Assembly (NCBI GenBank): GCA_947462335.1
Contig: OX381714.1
Span: 36,108,025 to 36,172,024, forward strand
Direction: 5' to 3'
Length of the DNA stretch: 64,000 bases
DNA from: Harmothoe impar
Lineage: Eukaryota; Annelida; Polychaeta; Phyllodocida; Polynoidae
Part shown: one piece after another, positions 10,364-23,150 of the stretch
Numbering within the stretch: position 1 is the first letter of the stretch
How the letters are laid out: each line of letters opens with the position of its first letter
Notes under the pieces: model-generated
The model's database searches: none
What the model saw: the letters and a program-made list of their open reading frames with translations, nothing else
Told to the model about the DNA's origin: nothing
Position numbers and translations under genes: made by a program

Positions 10364-13300
10364 CTGAGGATAAAAAGAGATGAACTGTATTAACAACTGA
10401 TTTAGGAAATCACAAAATCGGTTACAAAGAATGTATTGATAAGAAGGATACCTTTGGGATGGGATCGGGATTTGGGTTTATTGAAAATATTGAAATTACC
10501 TGTTTTATCCCAAAAATTAAGAGTTTTTATCATTATGCCTTAGTCAACAATCGATGTCCATTTTGATGATTTTGCTAGAGATTCTGAATCTGTAATTGCT
10601 CAACAAAAGTAAATTTGTAGACAGAATTTATTATGGCAACTATCATAACAATTAATTTCAAAGTCATTAATCTAATCATCTGTGAGCTTTCATCGTAAAA
10701 GAACCTAAAATTAGTGATTAAGAAAAACAGCTAGCGAAATGTGGGATCAGCTGGGATCTGTCAATTGGGAATGTAAAGTACTGTCCGCATGTCTGTACAT
10801 CATGATCACCCTTATTGATCAAAGTGGACTCTCCGAATAAAAGAAGCAGACGACATTTTTAACAAAATAATGGGCAGACGACAATTTATACAAGTGATAC
10901 AAAGCAGACATGGCGCACACAATAGGTTGGAAGCTCATTACAGAATCTAATGTATCTTACTCTATAGCACAGTCATTATGTTGTTTTTAACGACCATTGA
11001 TATTGAAGAGATACTACTTCTTATGTGACAATGCTATCAATGCCGTGCACTTGCTGTAGTAGCTAACATAAAACTGACAATGTCATGTTCCCCCTTCCAC
11101 TCTTCATAGACACTCCATTAATGGGCACTGACAGGTCTATCAATAAGTCTAGGTTTTATCACTGTCTACAAAATATATTTACAGGGTGGAGATTGACAGC
11201 AGGAATATTGTTAATTTGCACCATGCCACCAATACTCCCTACACCCCAATGCTTAGACTGTCTCGTTCTCTCACACGCAGCATCTTTTAGATGTTCTTTG
11301 GCACTCTAAATGAGCCACTCTATGAAGGTTCTCTTTTAAAATCAACTCTGACATGTCTGCCTGTATGGGAACTACATACACAGAGAACAATTGCCTCTGT
11401 TACAAGCGTCTGGGCTCTTAAGGACTCATCCCTTTGTTGCATCACCACCAAAGACCTAGATATTTTGTTGATTGGATTGAAACACCTTTTTCACATATCT
11501 CTCTATCCTTTGTCCAATGCACGTCTGTGAGAGTAGAAGGGGAGTGTGTATGCTAAGTAGGGATAGACCACAGTCTTTGATAACTACACTTTGGAAAACC
11601 TCACTCCAGATTATACCTTTGATGGCATGGTTTCCAAAGAAATATCAGTAATTGCCTATTTTAGTAGAAACAATTATTAATTGCAGTTTTACTTTGAGCA
11701 ATTTAAATATCAATCCAAGCCTTCTCATTAATAACACTGTGTATTACAATAATCAACACAATTGCCATAGTTTCTACAAAGCTCACCAAGCTGAATAAAG
11801 CAATCTTGTTTATCCACAGTTCCCTATGGTGTGTGTGTGAAAGAATATGTTGGAACTAGTCCTGCTATTGTTAACAGTATCTAGAGGAGTTCTATATAAA
11901 GTCGGACTCAGTATAGGAGTACTACTCTATAGGCAGTAGGTACTCCTCTACCTATGAAGCCCCAGACTGCATTGTTACAGGCTTCCTCCAGTATGGGTTT
12001 GTGGGTACCTGTTATGGTATTGTTAAGGCACTTCACTTCCTCCTGGGTCCTTGTACCAGCAGTATCTGGTTAATTATAGGCTCTCTATGTTGTTGAGGTG
12101 CCATTACCATTGTGTCCATTAGAGTAAACCACACTGTGTTGGTGGGACGGTGTAGCTTATTTGCCTTCATGTCAACATAGGTTATCTAATGTATAGGTGT
12201 TAATCTATATGTTTGATACAATAATAGGCTAGAATGTCTACATGTCTACATGTCTATTAAAATGTACCACTAGGAAGTCACATCCTCTGTTAACAGTGGC
12301 AGCAAGCCCACACTTCTGCATAAAGATTGTAAGCTGATATGAAACTTAAACAAATCCCAACTGTCATCCTCCCACATATCTTGTCATCTTGATTAGAAAC
12401 TAATATTGAATCCCTTTAAAACCCATGGGATTACACCATGCCCAGACCAAGCAGTGAACAATATCAGCATTGCGGGAGGCACGGTATTGACATCCTTATT
12501 GTCCTATGGATAGATATTTGGACATTCAGGTTCAATGTTTGAGGTGAAAATCACATTGACATAGAACCCGTTTCTTAAATCTCATGAAAGTTCAGGGAAG
12601 CCACTATCTATTCTACATAAGGCAATGTAGTCTTATGCTAATCTCAATTTAAAAGAATCTATAATAATGATAGCAATTTAGCAGCGTTAGTGTGTTGCAG
12701 CAATCATAATTGTGTACATAATGGTTTCCCATGTGCTTCGTTCTTCTGATTAAATATGTCAATGAGAATAGTAAATAGCTGCTTGGCAGATGGCTGACAT
12801 TGATTGACGTGTAGGGTGGGTATGACACATGTTGCATCCTCAGCCAAACCCCAGAGTGGTGGGTGTGTCAGTAATAGGTGGGGTGGGGGTAGGAGCCGTT
12901 GGGGTGGAGGGGGGTTGGTTACTGACTCATGTCTCTGATAAGCACCCTAATGCATAGTGTCTCAGGTGTGAACAATGCTATATTCTATAAATATACTTGA
13001 TGTGAATTTAGTACGTTCTCTTTCCATTTCAAGATGATGAAAAAACTGCATAGTATAAGTGAGAATTTAAAATGAGTATGTCCGATGATTAGGGCGCAAA
13101 AATCAATGATTCTATTAAAATGATTAACCAGAATGTTTGCTATAATATTAGGCTATACGGCCATACTTCATGTTCTACCTATTTATTTTAATCTCATTCC
13201 CTTGAATTCTAATCTAATTCATCAGCTTTAGGCTCAACTTACTACTCCTATGTCTTTCTCACAGTTAGTATCAGTCTCCTAACCTTGTACCTGTGGTGAG

Positions 13301-13697
13301 CAATCATGTTTGGGCGTTGTATGACTGCTTAAGGTATGTTAGCACACTACTCAGTACGCCTAATTAGTGGGTTGTTATATGGTGATAATTGATAGCTGAT
13401 AATGACCCGCCCTGTATATAAACAATGGACAAGATAAAGGTATACACACAGGGGTGGGAGGGATCATGGGAAAGGAATACCACATCCATAGGCTTGTGGT
13501 GAAGCTATGGACAGTAATCCATATATGGGAACAGAAAAGGCAAATTGCCATTTTGTTGATATTGTTTGTGTTTGTGGTCTTGAGGGGGTGGGAGACAGGA
13601 GGAAGACGTGGGTGTCCCTTATTATATCTTTATTACCCCCTCCTTACACCATGAAGCTACCGTACATATCATGTAACTCACAGGGTCTGCCAGGTGA

Positions 13698-13925
13698 CCT
13701 TTAAGGACCGCATATTGCTTTAGTGTGCTACATGCCCTTTATCTTAGTGATGCTTGAACATAATGCAGCCATAGTGAGACTACTTCATTTAGGCATCATG
13801 CCGACCACATGGAATTGATACACTTCCACAGTATCGGCATGATGCACTAATGGAGTACTGCATTCGTGCAACATGTCATCAAATATTTCTAAACATTAGG
13901 CAACATGCTACCTTTATAGTGTTAA
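13698..13925. mobile_element. TTAA-type MITE, copy 2
   Basis: The ends are cctttaaggaccgcat and ctacctttatagtgttaa. The inside has gcatcatgccgacc, attgatacacttcc and cggcatgatgcac in the family order. Confidence 0.6.
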
Positions 13926-15734
13926 ACAATGGCCAACATGTCTGCCCTGCATGTTAAACATCATTACCCCACCTCAGGTAACAACAACGCCGTTATGCCT
14001 GCCGCCCCTTATAGTCTACATTCATGTACCACCATAAATGGGAGTACCCTGCTAGTCTTTATGGGCCTGGCCTGCTGCCTTTTATTTCGGCTCCAATTGT
14101 TAATCTACCCATCTGCCAAGCTGTGAGTCCTTTCTCGGAAGTTTACTACGCGTTATGATATCATACAAGCACATTTTAGGGATGTTTCTCATATCTGAAT
14201 TTGATTATAATTTATCTATTTGTTACATTTATAGCAGGGATAGGCATGATAGTTATATATATTTATCTGCTTTGTCATATACGGGCATGGTTTGGTTAGG
14301 GAACTGCAACTTTCACAATACTGTGAAGGTTTTTTCCAAATTAATTTCCAACTTTTGGAAGTTTGCCATTGTCAGGCTTTTTCCCAGCTTTTTCATACTG
14401 TATTAATGGATCGATCGATTGATTTATAATTAGTCATTAAAGTATCATGTGTCATTGTTATGTATTATGATTTATTGCTTTAGGGGCCAGCAGTAGAGCC
14501 CATAAATATCCACAACTGCTTATTGAAATCAAAACTGCAAAGTACCATATTTTAGGAACGATTGTTTGGTATAGACCTCAGTATCATCCGCTATCTATAG
14601 TGCATTTGCTCCAATACATGTGACTCTATTGCCATAGTTGTATACCCCACCGATAGGACATAGATAATGTATAAGTCGGTAAACAGTTGAACCAAAAGTT
14701 TGCACAACATCCCATAACCAGATCACTATGTACGATGCACTACTGTATAGCAGGGTTTTAAATTGAACAGACTACATCACAAAGTGCAGACGACATTTTG
14801 TAGGAAATCAACATGGTTTTATATAACGCTGACGTCATTTTGAATTAAGCAGACGACTTTTGAATACAAGTTACAACGCATTATGAGACAATAAGGCATG
14901 CTGAGTCAGGCATGTTGTGCATCCTCTATGCTATATAGGTACAGCTGTGTTTGACCGTGCCGCGCCACCTGTCAATCCCCACTGTTTAAAAGTCGTCTGC
15001 TATAGATCTAGACAGACATCGTCTGCTGCCCCTGACTGGCCTGACACGGTCAATATGGTAGTTTACACCGTTATAATGACACACTGCCTCCAGTTACATA
15101 TTACTGTGTGACATGCTAGCCGCATCACACAATAAAGGTGCATGTCGAAGTCATGACTGCATGTGGGCCATTGCAGTTTATTATGGCTATTTTGTTTTGC
15201 TAACGACTATTATAGGAGTCTATGTATGGTGGCTCTTTTTGTAATTCTGCATTGGTCCTTGCCGCTCATTGTTTCCATTTCATGGTATGTCCCAATTCAA
15301 GTGAAACCACACCATGGAGTGGATAGAAATTGAATGGTTTTTTATTAAGATTCGTAGGAAAACCAAAGATAATGAAGGAGACAGGGACAGAGCATTGTAA
15401 TGATGATGACACATCAAATCACATTATGCCATGTCAGTGCTCCTCTGCTGGCATTCATGGCAGACAGTGGTGACAGATGGTTGAAATCATCTGAAGTAAA
15501 AGATCCCATCTCTCCATGCACCTACCTAACATGCAAGGTAAACACAAATCACCGTGACCTTGTGTGCTTATTGACTTATACACCTTATAGTGTATTTCTG
15601 TATACAATGTGTATAAGGGTTATACATGTATATTATATATATTTTATAAAGGTATATAGTATTCAGGCCATGGTAAATGTATTGTAAGTATACAGAATAC
15701 AAACGGTAACTTTTGGAACAAAGTACCTAGCCAA

Positions 15735-15898
15735 CACTGTTGAAAGTTGGTTGCTATTTTTGAAGGTATACAGCAGAATCTACTGTAGGTATACATACTA
15801 TTGTATAGGTGAATAGCAGAATCTACTGTAAAGCTACAGTAGTTACTGCAAAAACTACAGTAGGTTCTACTGTGTACCTAAAATTACTATTTACAGTG
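15735..15898. mobile_element. CACTGTAAATAG MITE, copy 1 (decayed)
   Basis: The right end is actatttacagtg and the left end a degenerate cactgttgaaagttg. The inside repeats tctactgtag and ctacagtag as opposed arms. It is related to the intact copy at 62864-63047. The TA target site is not preserved here. Confidence 0.6.
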
Positions 15899-17004
15899 AA
15901 TATACCAACGTCAACTTTACGTAGCTGTGATATCAGAATTGATAACTTAATTAGTACAAAAGTATAACTCCTTTCTGTTACAGTTTTAAACAACTTTCAT
16001 CTACTCACGTTCTAAGGTTGAGTTTAAGGTTGAGTTCAGGTAATGCCAATGCTGGGAATATTCCAGTAATGAATTCACAAGTCAAACCATACTGCCATCC
16101 ATGATGGCTTACATTCTATACACACTTTAGTCACAGGGTCCCATGTAACAGGTGTTGTTAGTGATGATGTTCCAGTTCACAAATAATGGTACTCCATCAA
16201 ACTGTGGTGTAAAGTTATCAAATGATAATATATCACTAGATATAATCCACGTGTTTGTTGCAGTAGAGTTATGTAGACATGCGGGCGGTTTTCTCTCTGG
16301 ACTGAGTTGTTCTGTAGAGTTCTCAATATCCCCATGTAATGGTATAACTCACAACACAGTCATGACACAACTCAGGACCCAGGTCATGCTTACTCACATC
16401 GACTTATCAATGCACACGCTCATCTCCATCTGTTTCATAACACACAAGGGGGAGGGGGTGCTGGGGGAGGGGGTGCGGGGGGGGGGGGATAACGCACCTT
16501 CCCACCCACCCACTCACCAACACCCCCGCCAATCTATAGTTCTACAGCTAGAACTACAACACCAACTGATGATGGGACAAAGATAATCATTTTGACTGTA
16601 TGAAAATAGCCTCTTTTCAATTCTCCTTTTGCATTTCTTCTGTCCCCTTCTATCATCTCTCATACTATGCTTTCGCCTATATCTCACCTTCCCTGCCTCT
16701 GTTGTTGGCCCTTCCCCTTGACGTCTTGTCCTCATACTTTGGAAACGTTATCTCTCGGCAAAAATCCGTATCTCTCGGCAACCACCCCCTAATTTTGCTT
16801 TAAACAGATATACTATGCCTGGAACATATTTCTCTTCTCCCTCCCCAACAATTCCCAAAACATGTTAATGTACACATTGTCGCCAGGTCTCGTAAGCCAC
16901 GTCAATAGGTCACATGCACGAGACTTGGGTGAACAGGGAACGCAGGGCCCAGCGTCTCGTCTCGCATCGACACGCCTGAGTAGGGACTCATCCCTAAATG
17001 TCTA

Positions 17005-17018
17005 GTTTCCATGGAAAC
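17005..17018. promoter_or_regulatory. RFX X-box-like motif
   Basis: GTTTCCATGGAAAC is a perfect 14-bp palindrome that fits the X-box bound by RFX factors. It lies in a mixed-GC patch with no clear adjacent exon. Confidence 0.4.
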
Positions 17019-18114
17019 CTTACGCATCAGGAGTCCGTTTAGGTGTTGCCCCAAAAGGCTGTTAGGCTCAGGACCCTCCAGTAGGCCTGGATTGGCGGAT
17101 TGCCAGCTCATGCACTTCAATCCTGAATTCATAATTCGGCATCACACCATGTGGTCCATTCACATGTGGTCTCAATGGAGCTATTATAATAAGATCATTG
17201 TTTCCACTGTTCTAGCTTTTTACATTTGTCTAACATTTATAAGTTATTGATTTTAAAACAATGCATTGCCGTAATGTGTTCGATCTCTGTGCTCTGACTA
17301 TACTAGTGGAGTCAATGATGCATTGTTTAATAATGTTGGTGAATTATGATATCTCATTGAAATCACTGTAATTTTCCTTCTCTTAAATGGCAGTAGTGTT
17401 GAGTTCATTTTTTTAAACTATACACAATTTAATCCCTGATCTCATGCTACTTGCAAAACAGAAATGCATATCTAAGAATCATGACTGGAACAAATATTGC
17501 AGAAATTGAGCAGAATAACAGTTGGCATGTCATTGCAGTCACTATCAACAGGACTGCTGACTTGAAATAACATGACAGTAATCACCATTAGATATTAATC
17601 CCCTCTCCACACCAAGTCCAAATATAGAACACTGGAACAACCATGCAGCCTCGAGTACATATATGGTGGCACTTAAAAACATAATGGATATTAGTATTGG
17701 CAAGAAGTGAGATTTTAATCTTGAATAAAAAAGGTATAGAAGCAAGCACGCATCCCTGGGGAACAGCGATCGTTTTGACCGGTGTTGCATGGTAGGATCA
17801 GGGTTGGTGGCAGCGGGGGTGGGGGGGGGGGTGGGGTTTGATCATCAAAAGCTTTATGTAAGTCAAGATTATTCTCCATTAATTAGAAACATATCCTCAC
17901 TATATCCCTCCCCGTTAATATGCTGCATCTACTACTAAGCCTATCCACGCTGCTTTTGTGATATTCAACGCAGGATAATGTGTCATAACACTAGAACGAA
18001 CCATTATGATCCATGTAAAGCCGTTTTAGAAGTTTGTGAGAGAAGAACATTGTCCTTCGGATGTGGATAGTGTTACTTATTACATCTCTCCTCTTATGAT
18101 ACAGTTGTATGCAA

Positions 18115-18339
18115 ATGTATTACCGATAGGCTGCACCGTCACCTTTTACCGTCATGATGCATGAATGATGAATCGGTGAGTAAATCCCTGGCTGCATGCA
18201 TGTATCATGTCGACCATACAGCGGCTGATACACTCCCAAAGGGTCAACATGATGCACCACTACAATGGGAGCGCGGAGTGGGTGTTCCTTGGCACCGAGT
18301 GAAGCCTTGAGGCAGCATACTGTTCTTAAATGGTTAAAA
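18115..18339. mobile_element. TTAA-type MITE, copy 3
   Basis: Family words cgtcatgatgcatgaatg, ctgatacactccc and caacatgatgcac appear in the usual order. The right end is gttcttaaatggttaa. Confidence 0.6.
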
Positions 18340-18509
18340 GCTACTGTCAGCAGCCTCAGTGTGCCATCAATAAGTGACGCCACCTCTAATGATGAATACA
18401 ACGCCTCCATTTAGTATGGAAATAAATAACAAGACAAAGGAGAGAAAAAAAGGGGAAGAGGAAGGCATTGAGTGCGGTTATGGGAAGCTACTAAAACTTC
18501 ATTGGCCAC

Positions 18510-18707
18510 ATGGGGTTTTAATGCATTATGTCCTTTATTGTCATGATGCATGCATGCAGACTCATTAGGGCTGCACTCATGCCGACTCTAGGATACGCAT
18601 GATGCTTGCATAAATGCCTGGCAAGTTTCTCACCAGGGCTGCATTTATGCATCCTGAGGATAAAAGGAGTGTTATGTTGAAGCAATATCCGACCCTTAAA
18701 GGTTTAA
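18510..18707. mobile_element. TTAA-type MITE, copy 4
   Basis: tgtcatgatgcatgcatgca near the left end is mirrored by gctgcatttatgcatcctga near the right. The middle carries gcatgatgcttgcat. The right end is acccttaaaggtttaa. Confidence 0.6.
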
Positions 18708-19672
18708 TGTCGGTCTCTTCCCGTCACTGGCAACACCCTAGTGCAGAATGAAAGACAGGGAAAAGCAAGATGCCTGGATGCGTCCTTGATAATGTGCTTA
18801 TTATTTATACCGTGTTAATTATGTGAAATGGTTATTGGCACGATAATGGGTACATAGGGGGTAAAGGGAATACCTAGATATGTGCAAGGCTCTATTATTA
18901 CTTGCTCGATTTTGCCATTTATAATCATTGTGTTCAATTGTATATGCATATCAGTAAGCTAAGCCTATCTCTTCTGGACACGGTTGAAGTCCCAGTGAGT
19001 TAAGAGTTAGTTGGGTCGGAGCTATTATTCTAGGTAGGAGCCTGAACCGAAAACATACCATATTCTTGGGCTTAGATTTAAAGCTTTATATTATACAATG
19101 TATATTAATGCACACCCAAAAAACAGTTTGTCCCTGGCTTTCCTATACAGTCGGCCTGTAGAGAGAGAATCGGTTATATGTGGGGATGTGGAGGATCGAT
19201 CCACGTCGTTATTATTTCCTTACAAAGTGCCTCGTTTAGGACGGACCCATTTCCCTGCCTTTTTACCCACGCCTTGCCGCGCTTTTACCCGGCACCACAC
19301 CAGCCACCTCGTGACAGACGGTCTGTGTCCATTTGGGGCGGGGAAACTAGGGCTAGGTGGCACCGTATATCATTGTGTCGGCTGAACAGGGGGATACTAG
19401 GGAGATGTGGGGTAAAGGTATCGGGTCCCTAAATAATCATATTGCTATGTTCTGTGTCCATGGTGTGTAGTATTTAGGAGTTGGGAATCAGGGACTGGGA
19501 ATAAATGGGCAGGGTACTGAGGTGGGGATGGTTGCACTCTTTCTGCAGTGTGATACCTAAAAAACCTCCTGCTGTTGAGGGTTGCACTAAGACAGGTTAT
19601 TTAGGATGGGGAACTGTACATTACGGAGGAGGTGTGAGGGAAGGGCACACATGTGTGCTATGTAGATATTAA

Positions 19673-19869
19673 TTAACCCTTTTAAGAGGGCATGGTGCTT
19701 TAATACATGAATTCATTCATCATGATGATCCTTATAGGATGTATACGATCGGGGGGGGGCTGTATCAATACAGTCTCAATAAATTAATCGCTGGTGCTGC
19801 ATTGGTGCACATGATCGTTCGAATAATCCCGATAAGGCGTGTTACATCATGCTGCCCCTAAAGGGTTAA
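19673..19869. mobile_element. TTAA-type MITE, copy 5 (best ends)
   Basis: This copy shows the ends best: left TTAACCCTTTTAAGAGGGCA and right gctgcccctaaagggttaa. If TTAA is the target duplication, the inverted ends start CCCTTT. TTAA plus CCC-starting ends is the hallmark of piggyBac-type elements, so a piggyBac-mobilised MITE is likely. There is no coding capacity. Confidence 0.7.
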
Positions 19870-20979
19870 GGGGGAGGGTGATGGGAGGAGGGGACTGGAG
19901 AGGAGAAGTTGGAGCTGGTGCTAGGGCTGTGGCAGAGAGTGGTAGAAAGAGGAGGCTCCCACCTATGGTTGGTGGTGTTTAGATGGAAGGGGCTGTATTT
20001 AGAGAGCGACAACGTGCCTATCATGTTAGATATGGTTGGGGCAGGCACAGCTGGGGTGAAGAGAAAGCTGAGTTTTGTGGGGTTGTGGTGGGTCATAGAA
20101 GCAGGAGGCCAACCTGACTTTGTAATAACTGTCGTCTAACTGACTCATGACCTTGTCGCGGTCAACTGTTTCATACTGTGTGATGGTTATGAAGCCTGTT
20201 CTCTATAATATCTATTTTATCATTTTTAGACATAATTTGGTCAGAATGTGGATCCGACCATATAGCATTTTTCAGCATGTTATCGGAAGCACGCCTCTTT
20301 TTTTGGCCTGGTATATAATGCTCAAATAGATTGGGTATAGCTCAGTGTCTGAGACCTTTAACGATGTGACGATGCTAGATACATGTATCAAAAGATAAGG
20401 CAAAGAAATACCTATATATCAACATGAAGTTGTCTATGTTGGATATTGCTGTCACCGGAGGATGTACGATGATTCATTCGCCGTAGAGTCTGGGGATTTA
20501 ATATTATAATTGATAGACATTAATCCTATGATAACTGATAACCCATGAGGTCAGTCTGTAGATCCCTGTGGGTAAAGGAAGGTTCATGCTATGGGTATGG
20601 ATGATATCCACCCTGGAGCAGAGGCCTGGGAGCAGAGGGTATCCGTCATAACTGGCTATAGGGGGGTGCCTGGGTACACCCCCCAATCTATGTACTACTC
20701 ACATCCCTCCAGCACCTAACGGTTGCCCCATCCTAACCCTAGCCCACAGTATCTGGAGGAACGGACCCATCTAGGATTACTGTGAACCCCACAATATCTG
20801 AAGGAATTGAGCCATCCTTGGATAACCTCTGGTACCCCTGAGGTCTGTTTTCATATTGCACCTTAAGGGGTCAAATTACATACATTTCTCCAGGGTCCTT
20901 CTATGTATAGACACGACGGCTAGTAGGGAGTGGCTGTGGTCATCTGATTGGGCCTGTGTCTATCAGGTAACTCTTTTTG

Positions 20980-21163
20980 GGCGGCATACTGCACTAAAGC
21001 ATTATGGCATTTGTCATCATGATACATTCATGCAATCCTGGCGAGTAATTTATAAGGTTGGCATTCATGCATCATTCCGAGCTTATAGGCGTTTAGCAAA
21101 TCGGCATGATGCTTGGCTGCATTCATGCATGATCAGGGAAAGAAACATGCCGCTTTAAAGCAC
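20980..21163. mobile_element. TTAA-type MITE, copy 6
   Basis: The ends are cggcatactgcactaaagc and atgccgctttaaagc. Inside are tcatcatgatacattcatg, cattcatgcatcattccg, cggcatgatgcttgg and ctgcattcatgcatgatc. Confidence 0.6.
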
Positions 21164-21821
21164 TATACTGAGCTTAAAGTGTTCAGGACCGACCACCCAT
21201 AGAGGTCAGAAACATGGGTTGCTGCTCTGTACAATCAATCTGAGTGTTTTCATGTTTGGGGTTGCCTTTGGGGTGTTCCACACCCCCTCCTCCCCTGCAT
21301 CCTGTTTTATCATTTTCTCTCCTTTCTTGAATGGTGTATGAAGATTGAACTTCCTTTTTACTTGACCTGTCAGGCATATAGAAGATCATTTTAAAAAAGC
21401 TTGATGGTTTTAATGTCGTGTTGGATCGACATTAAACCCCAAACTGGACACTTTTCAGAGGAACATAGTTTTATTTCTCCCAGTGTTAAATGACCAGGAT
21501 CCCGCCGTTTTGAGCTAGTTCTTATGTAGGTTTTTAACAGAAAGAAGAGGCGACACTCCCACCCACACCGTTAAATCTCAATGGTTAAAAATGCAATACG
21601 AAGGGGTGGCAGCCAAAGAAAATTCCCACTGGAATGTCCAAAGAGAGTGGGGAAAAAATCATTGAACGACCCTCCCCCCTCCCTGCGTACAAGTCTTGGA
21701 GTACGCGCTACAACCCTAATCAAGTCGGCCCCACTCTCCAAGCACACTGTCAACTGTGGAGAGTGACATGTGAAGAGCTTCTATTAAACCAATCGCAGCG
21801 ACTTTAAAAGCATTCGCTTAC

Positions 21822-22055
21822 CAGGAGTTTCGTGTTGGACTGCGGCCCTTTCGGCTTTTTCTCTATTTCTACAAGAGCCAAGGTGTGCTCCGCGTAGATA
21901 ATGTCTTTTTATCGATTCCCAGGATGGGATAGATTGCATTTTCTTTCCTTTTACGGAATACTGAGGATTCAACGTCTGAACAGCCTTTAACAAAGACCAA
22001 ACAACTCTCGAGTTGGTAATTGGCATTGCTCCTCGTACTAATGACAATAATCTGA
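21822..22055 (-). CDS. Isolated exon of unknown gene, symmetric phase 1-1
   Basis: On the minus strand acceptor tgttttttatag (ending at 22056) and donor gtaagc (21816-21821) bracket 234 bases open in one frame. The exon starts and ends in phase 1, so its length is a multiple of three. The translation includes MPITNSRVVWSLLKAVQTLN, then SIPSWESIKRHYLRGAHLGS and CRNREKAERAAV. It reads like real protein, basic and mixed, not low complexity. I do not recognise the family. It could be a host gene or a domesticated or decayed transposon protein. Its end phase matches the acceptor phase of the exon at 10211-10363, so one gene is possible but unproven. Confidence 0.5.
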
Positions 22056-22388
22056 CTATAAAAAACAGCATTTGAAATGATTCCTATTCAATAAAGTTAT
22101 TTTTATCTCGGTAATATGGCCCAACACAGAGCACTTGATGAGGTGTTACATTGGCTAGTAAAGACATGTAGGCTATAGAATTATGGACATACAAAAACTG
22201 CTTTTCATTGTTGTGGCACAAAGACTAAGGACATGACATCAATATTCTATTATTCAATTTTAAAAGGAATGCAAATAATTTATGCTGTAGAGAATATGGG
22301 ACATATGACTTTCTGTAAAACAAGTGAGGGTATTTCATAGATACACGGGCATTCTGTGCATGTGCGGCTTTTGTGCATAAACAGATAG

Positions 22389-22627
22389 GGCCAAAAAAGA
22401 GATGTTTGTTTCAGGTAACATGGGCAGAAAATGTAGGGTCGGATTCTTTTCTTTTTTTTGAACTTTTTTTTAAACATGAAAGTACTAGCTAGCCTCTCCG
22501 ACGACCCTAAGATTGACCAAAAAAGGGTAAATATGGAAATTTCTTCAAAATTCATAATAAAAGGTAGGGTCGGTGCTGTTTTGATAGGGTCGGGTGACCT
22601 GAAACAAACCTTCTTTTTTTTTTGGCC
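22389..22627. mobile_element. MITE with GGCCAAAAAA ends
   Basis: The left end ggccaaaaaagagatgtttg, followed by tttcaggtaac, is mirrored at the right by gtgacctgaaacaaacc and a T-run ending ttggcc. The word tagggtcgg occurs twice inside. The inverted arms are about 35 bp and imperfect. The flanking duplication is uncertain (taaacag occurs near both sides). Confidence 0.6.
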
Positions 22628-23019
22628 TAAACAGGGGAAAAATGAGGATTGTGGAATACCCTCCCTGTCATGTGCTCCAATTTGGGGTCAACCCACATGT
22701 ATTTCGCTCATTCTGAAAACCACAACATGTAGGCCTATATACAGGGATATAAACTAAAACCAGTCTCTAGTGCAAACCCCCACCCATGTAGTTGGGAGTA
22801 GGGCACCCTTGGGAAGTGTAAAGCCTATGGACTGGGCTGCTCAAATCGGGCGACATGAGCACTTCACACCTCAACGGGGTAATAAATAGCCTGCAGAGCT
22901 GCTCATAGATGCTGAGGCCCTAGAGCTGATCCCTGGATTACCCCAGAGCTGACCTAATCTACTCACACCGCATGGGGAGAGGACGGGGATATATATGGGG
23001 ATATCAAGGCATGGGGTGC

Positions 23020-23150
23020 AGGGGATCGGAGGGGTGGAGGGAGAGGGGTTGGGAGGGGAAGGATGGGTGGGAGAGGATGGGAGGGGTGGATGGGAGGTAG
23101 AGAATGGGTAGGAGATGATGGGAAGGAGGTAAGTATGAGGGAAGCAGCAG
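23020..23150 (+). repeat. Purine-rich G-tract region
   Basis: About 120 bases are almost only G and A on the plus strand, with more than ten runs of three or four G. The region could fold as a G-quadruplex or triplex. The long minus-strand frame through it is proline-serine low complexity and is not called as a gene. Confidence 0.6.

Larger units (their letters stand above)
10364..21821. other. Mostly noncoding interval
   Basis: Apart from the MITEs and the X-box listed separately, I see no supported exon. Repeated words around GCAGACGACATTTT occur at 10845-10900, 14785-14870 and, inverted, 14990-15030, so a further low-copy repeat is likely. A GC-rich patch at 19180-19420 contains a GC-box-like ggggcgggg but no clear exon. 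Confidence 0.4.

Noticed and set aside
16152..16586. 144-codon plus-strand frame
   Set aside because: Composition is not protein-like, it crosses a poly-G run and there are no splice sites or motifs.
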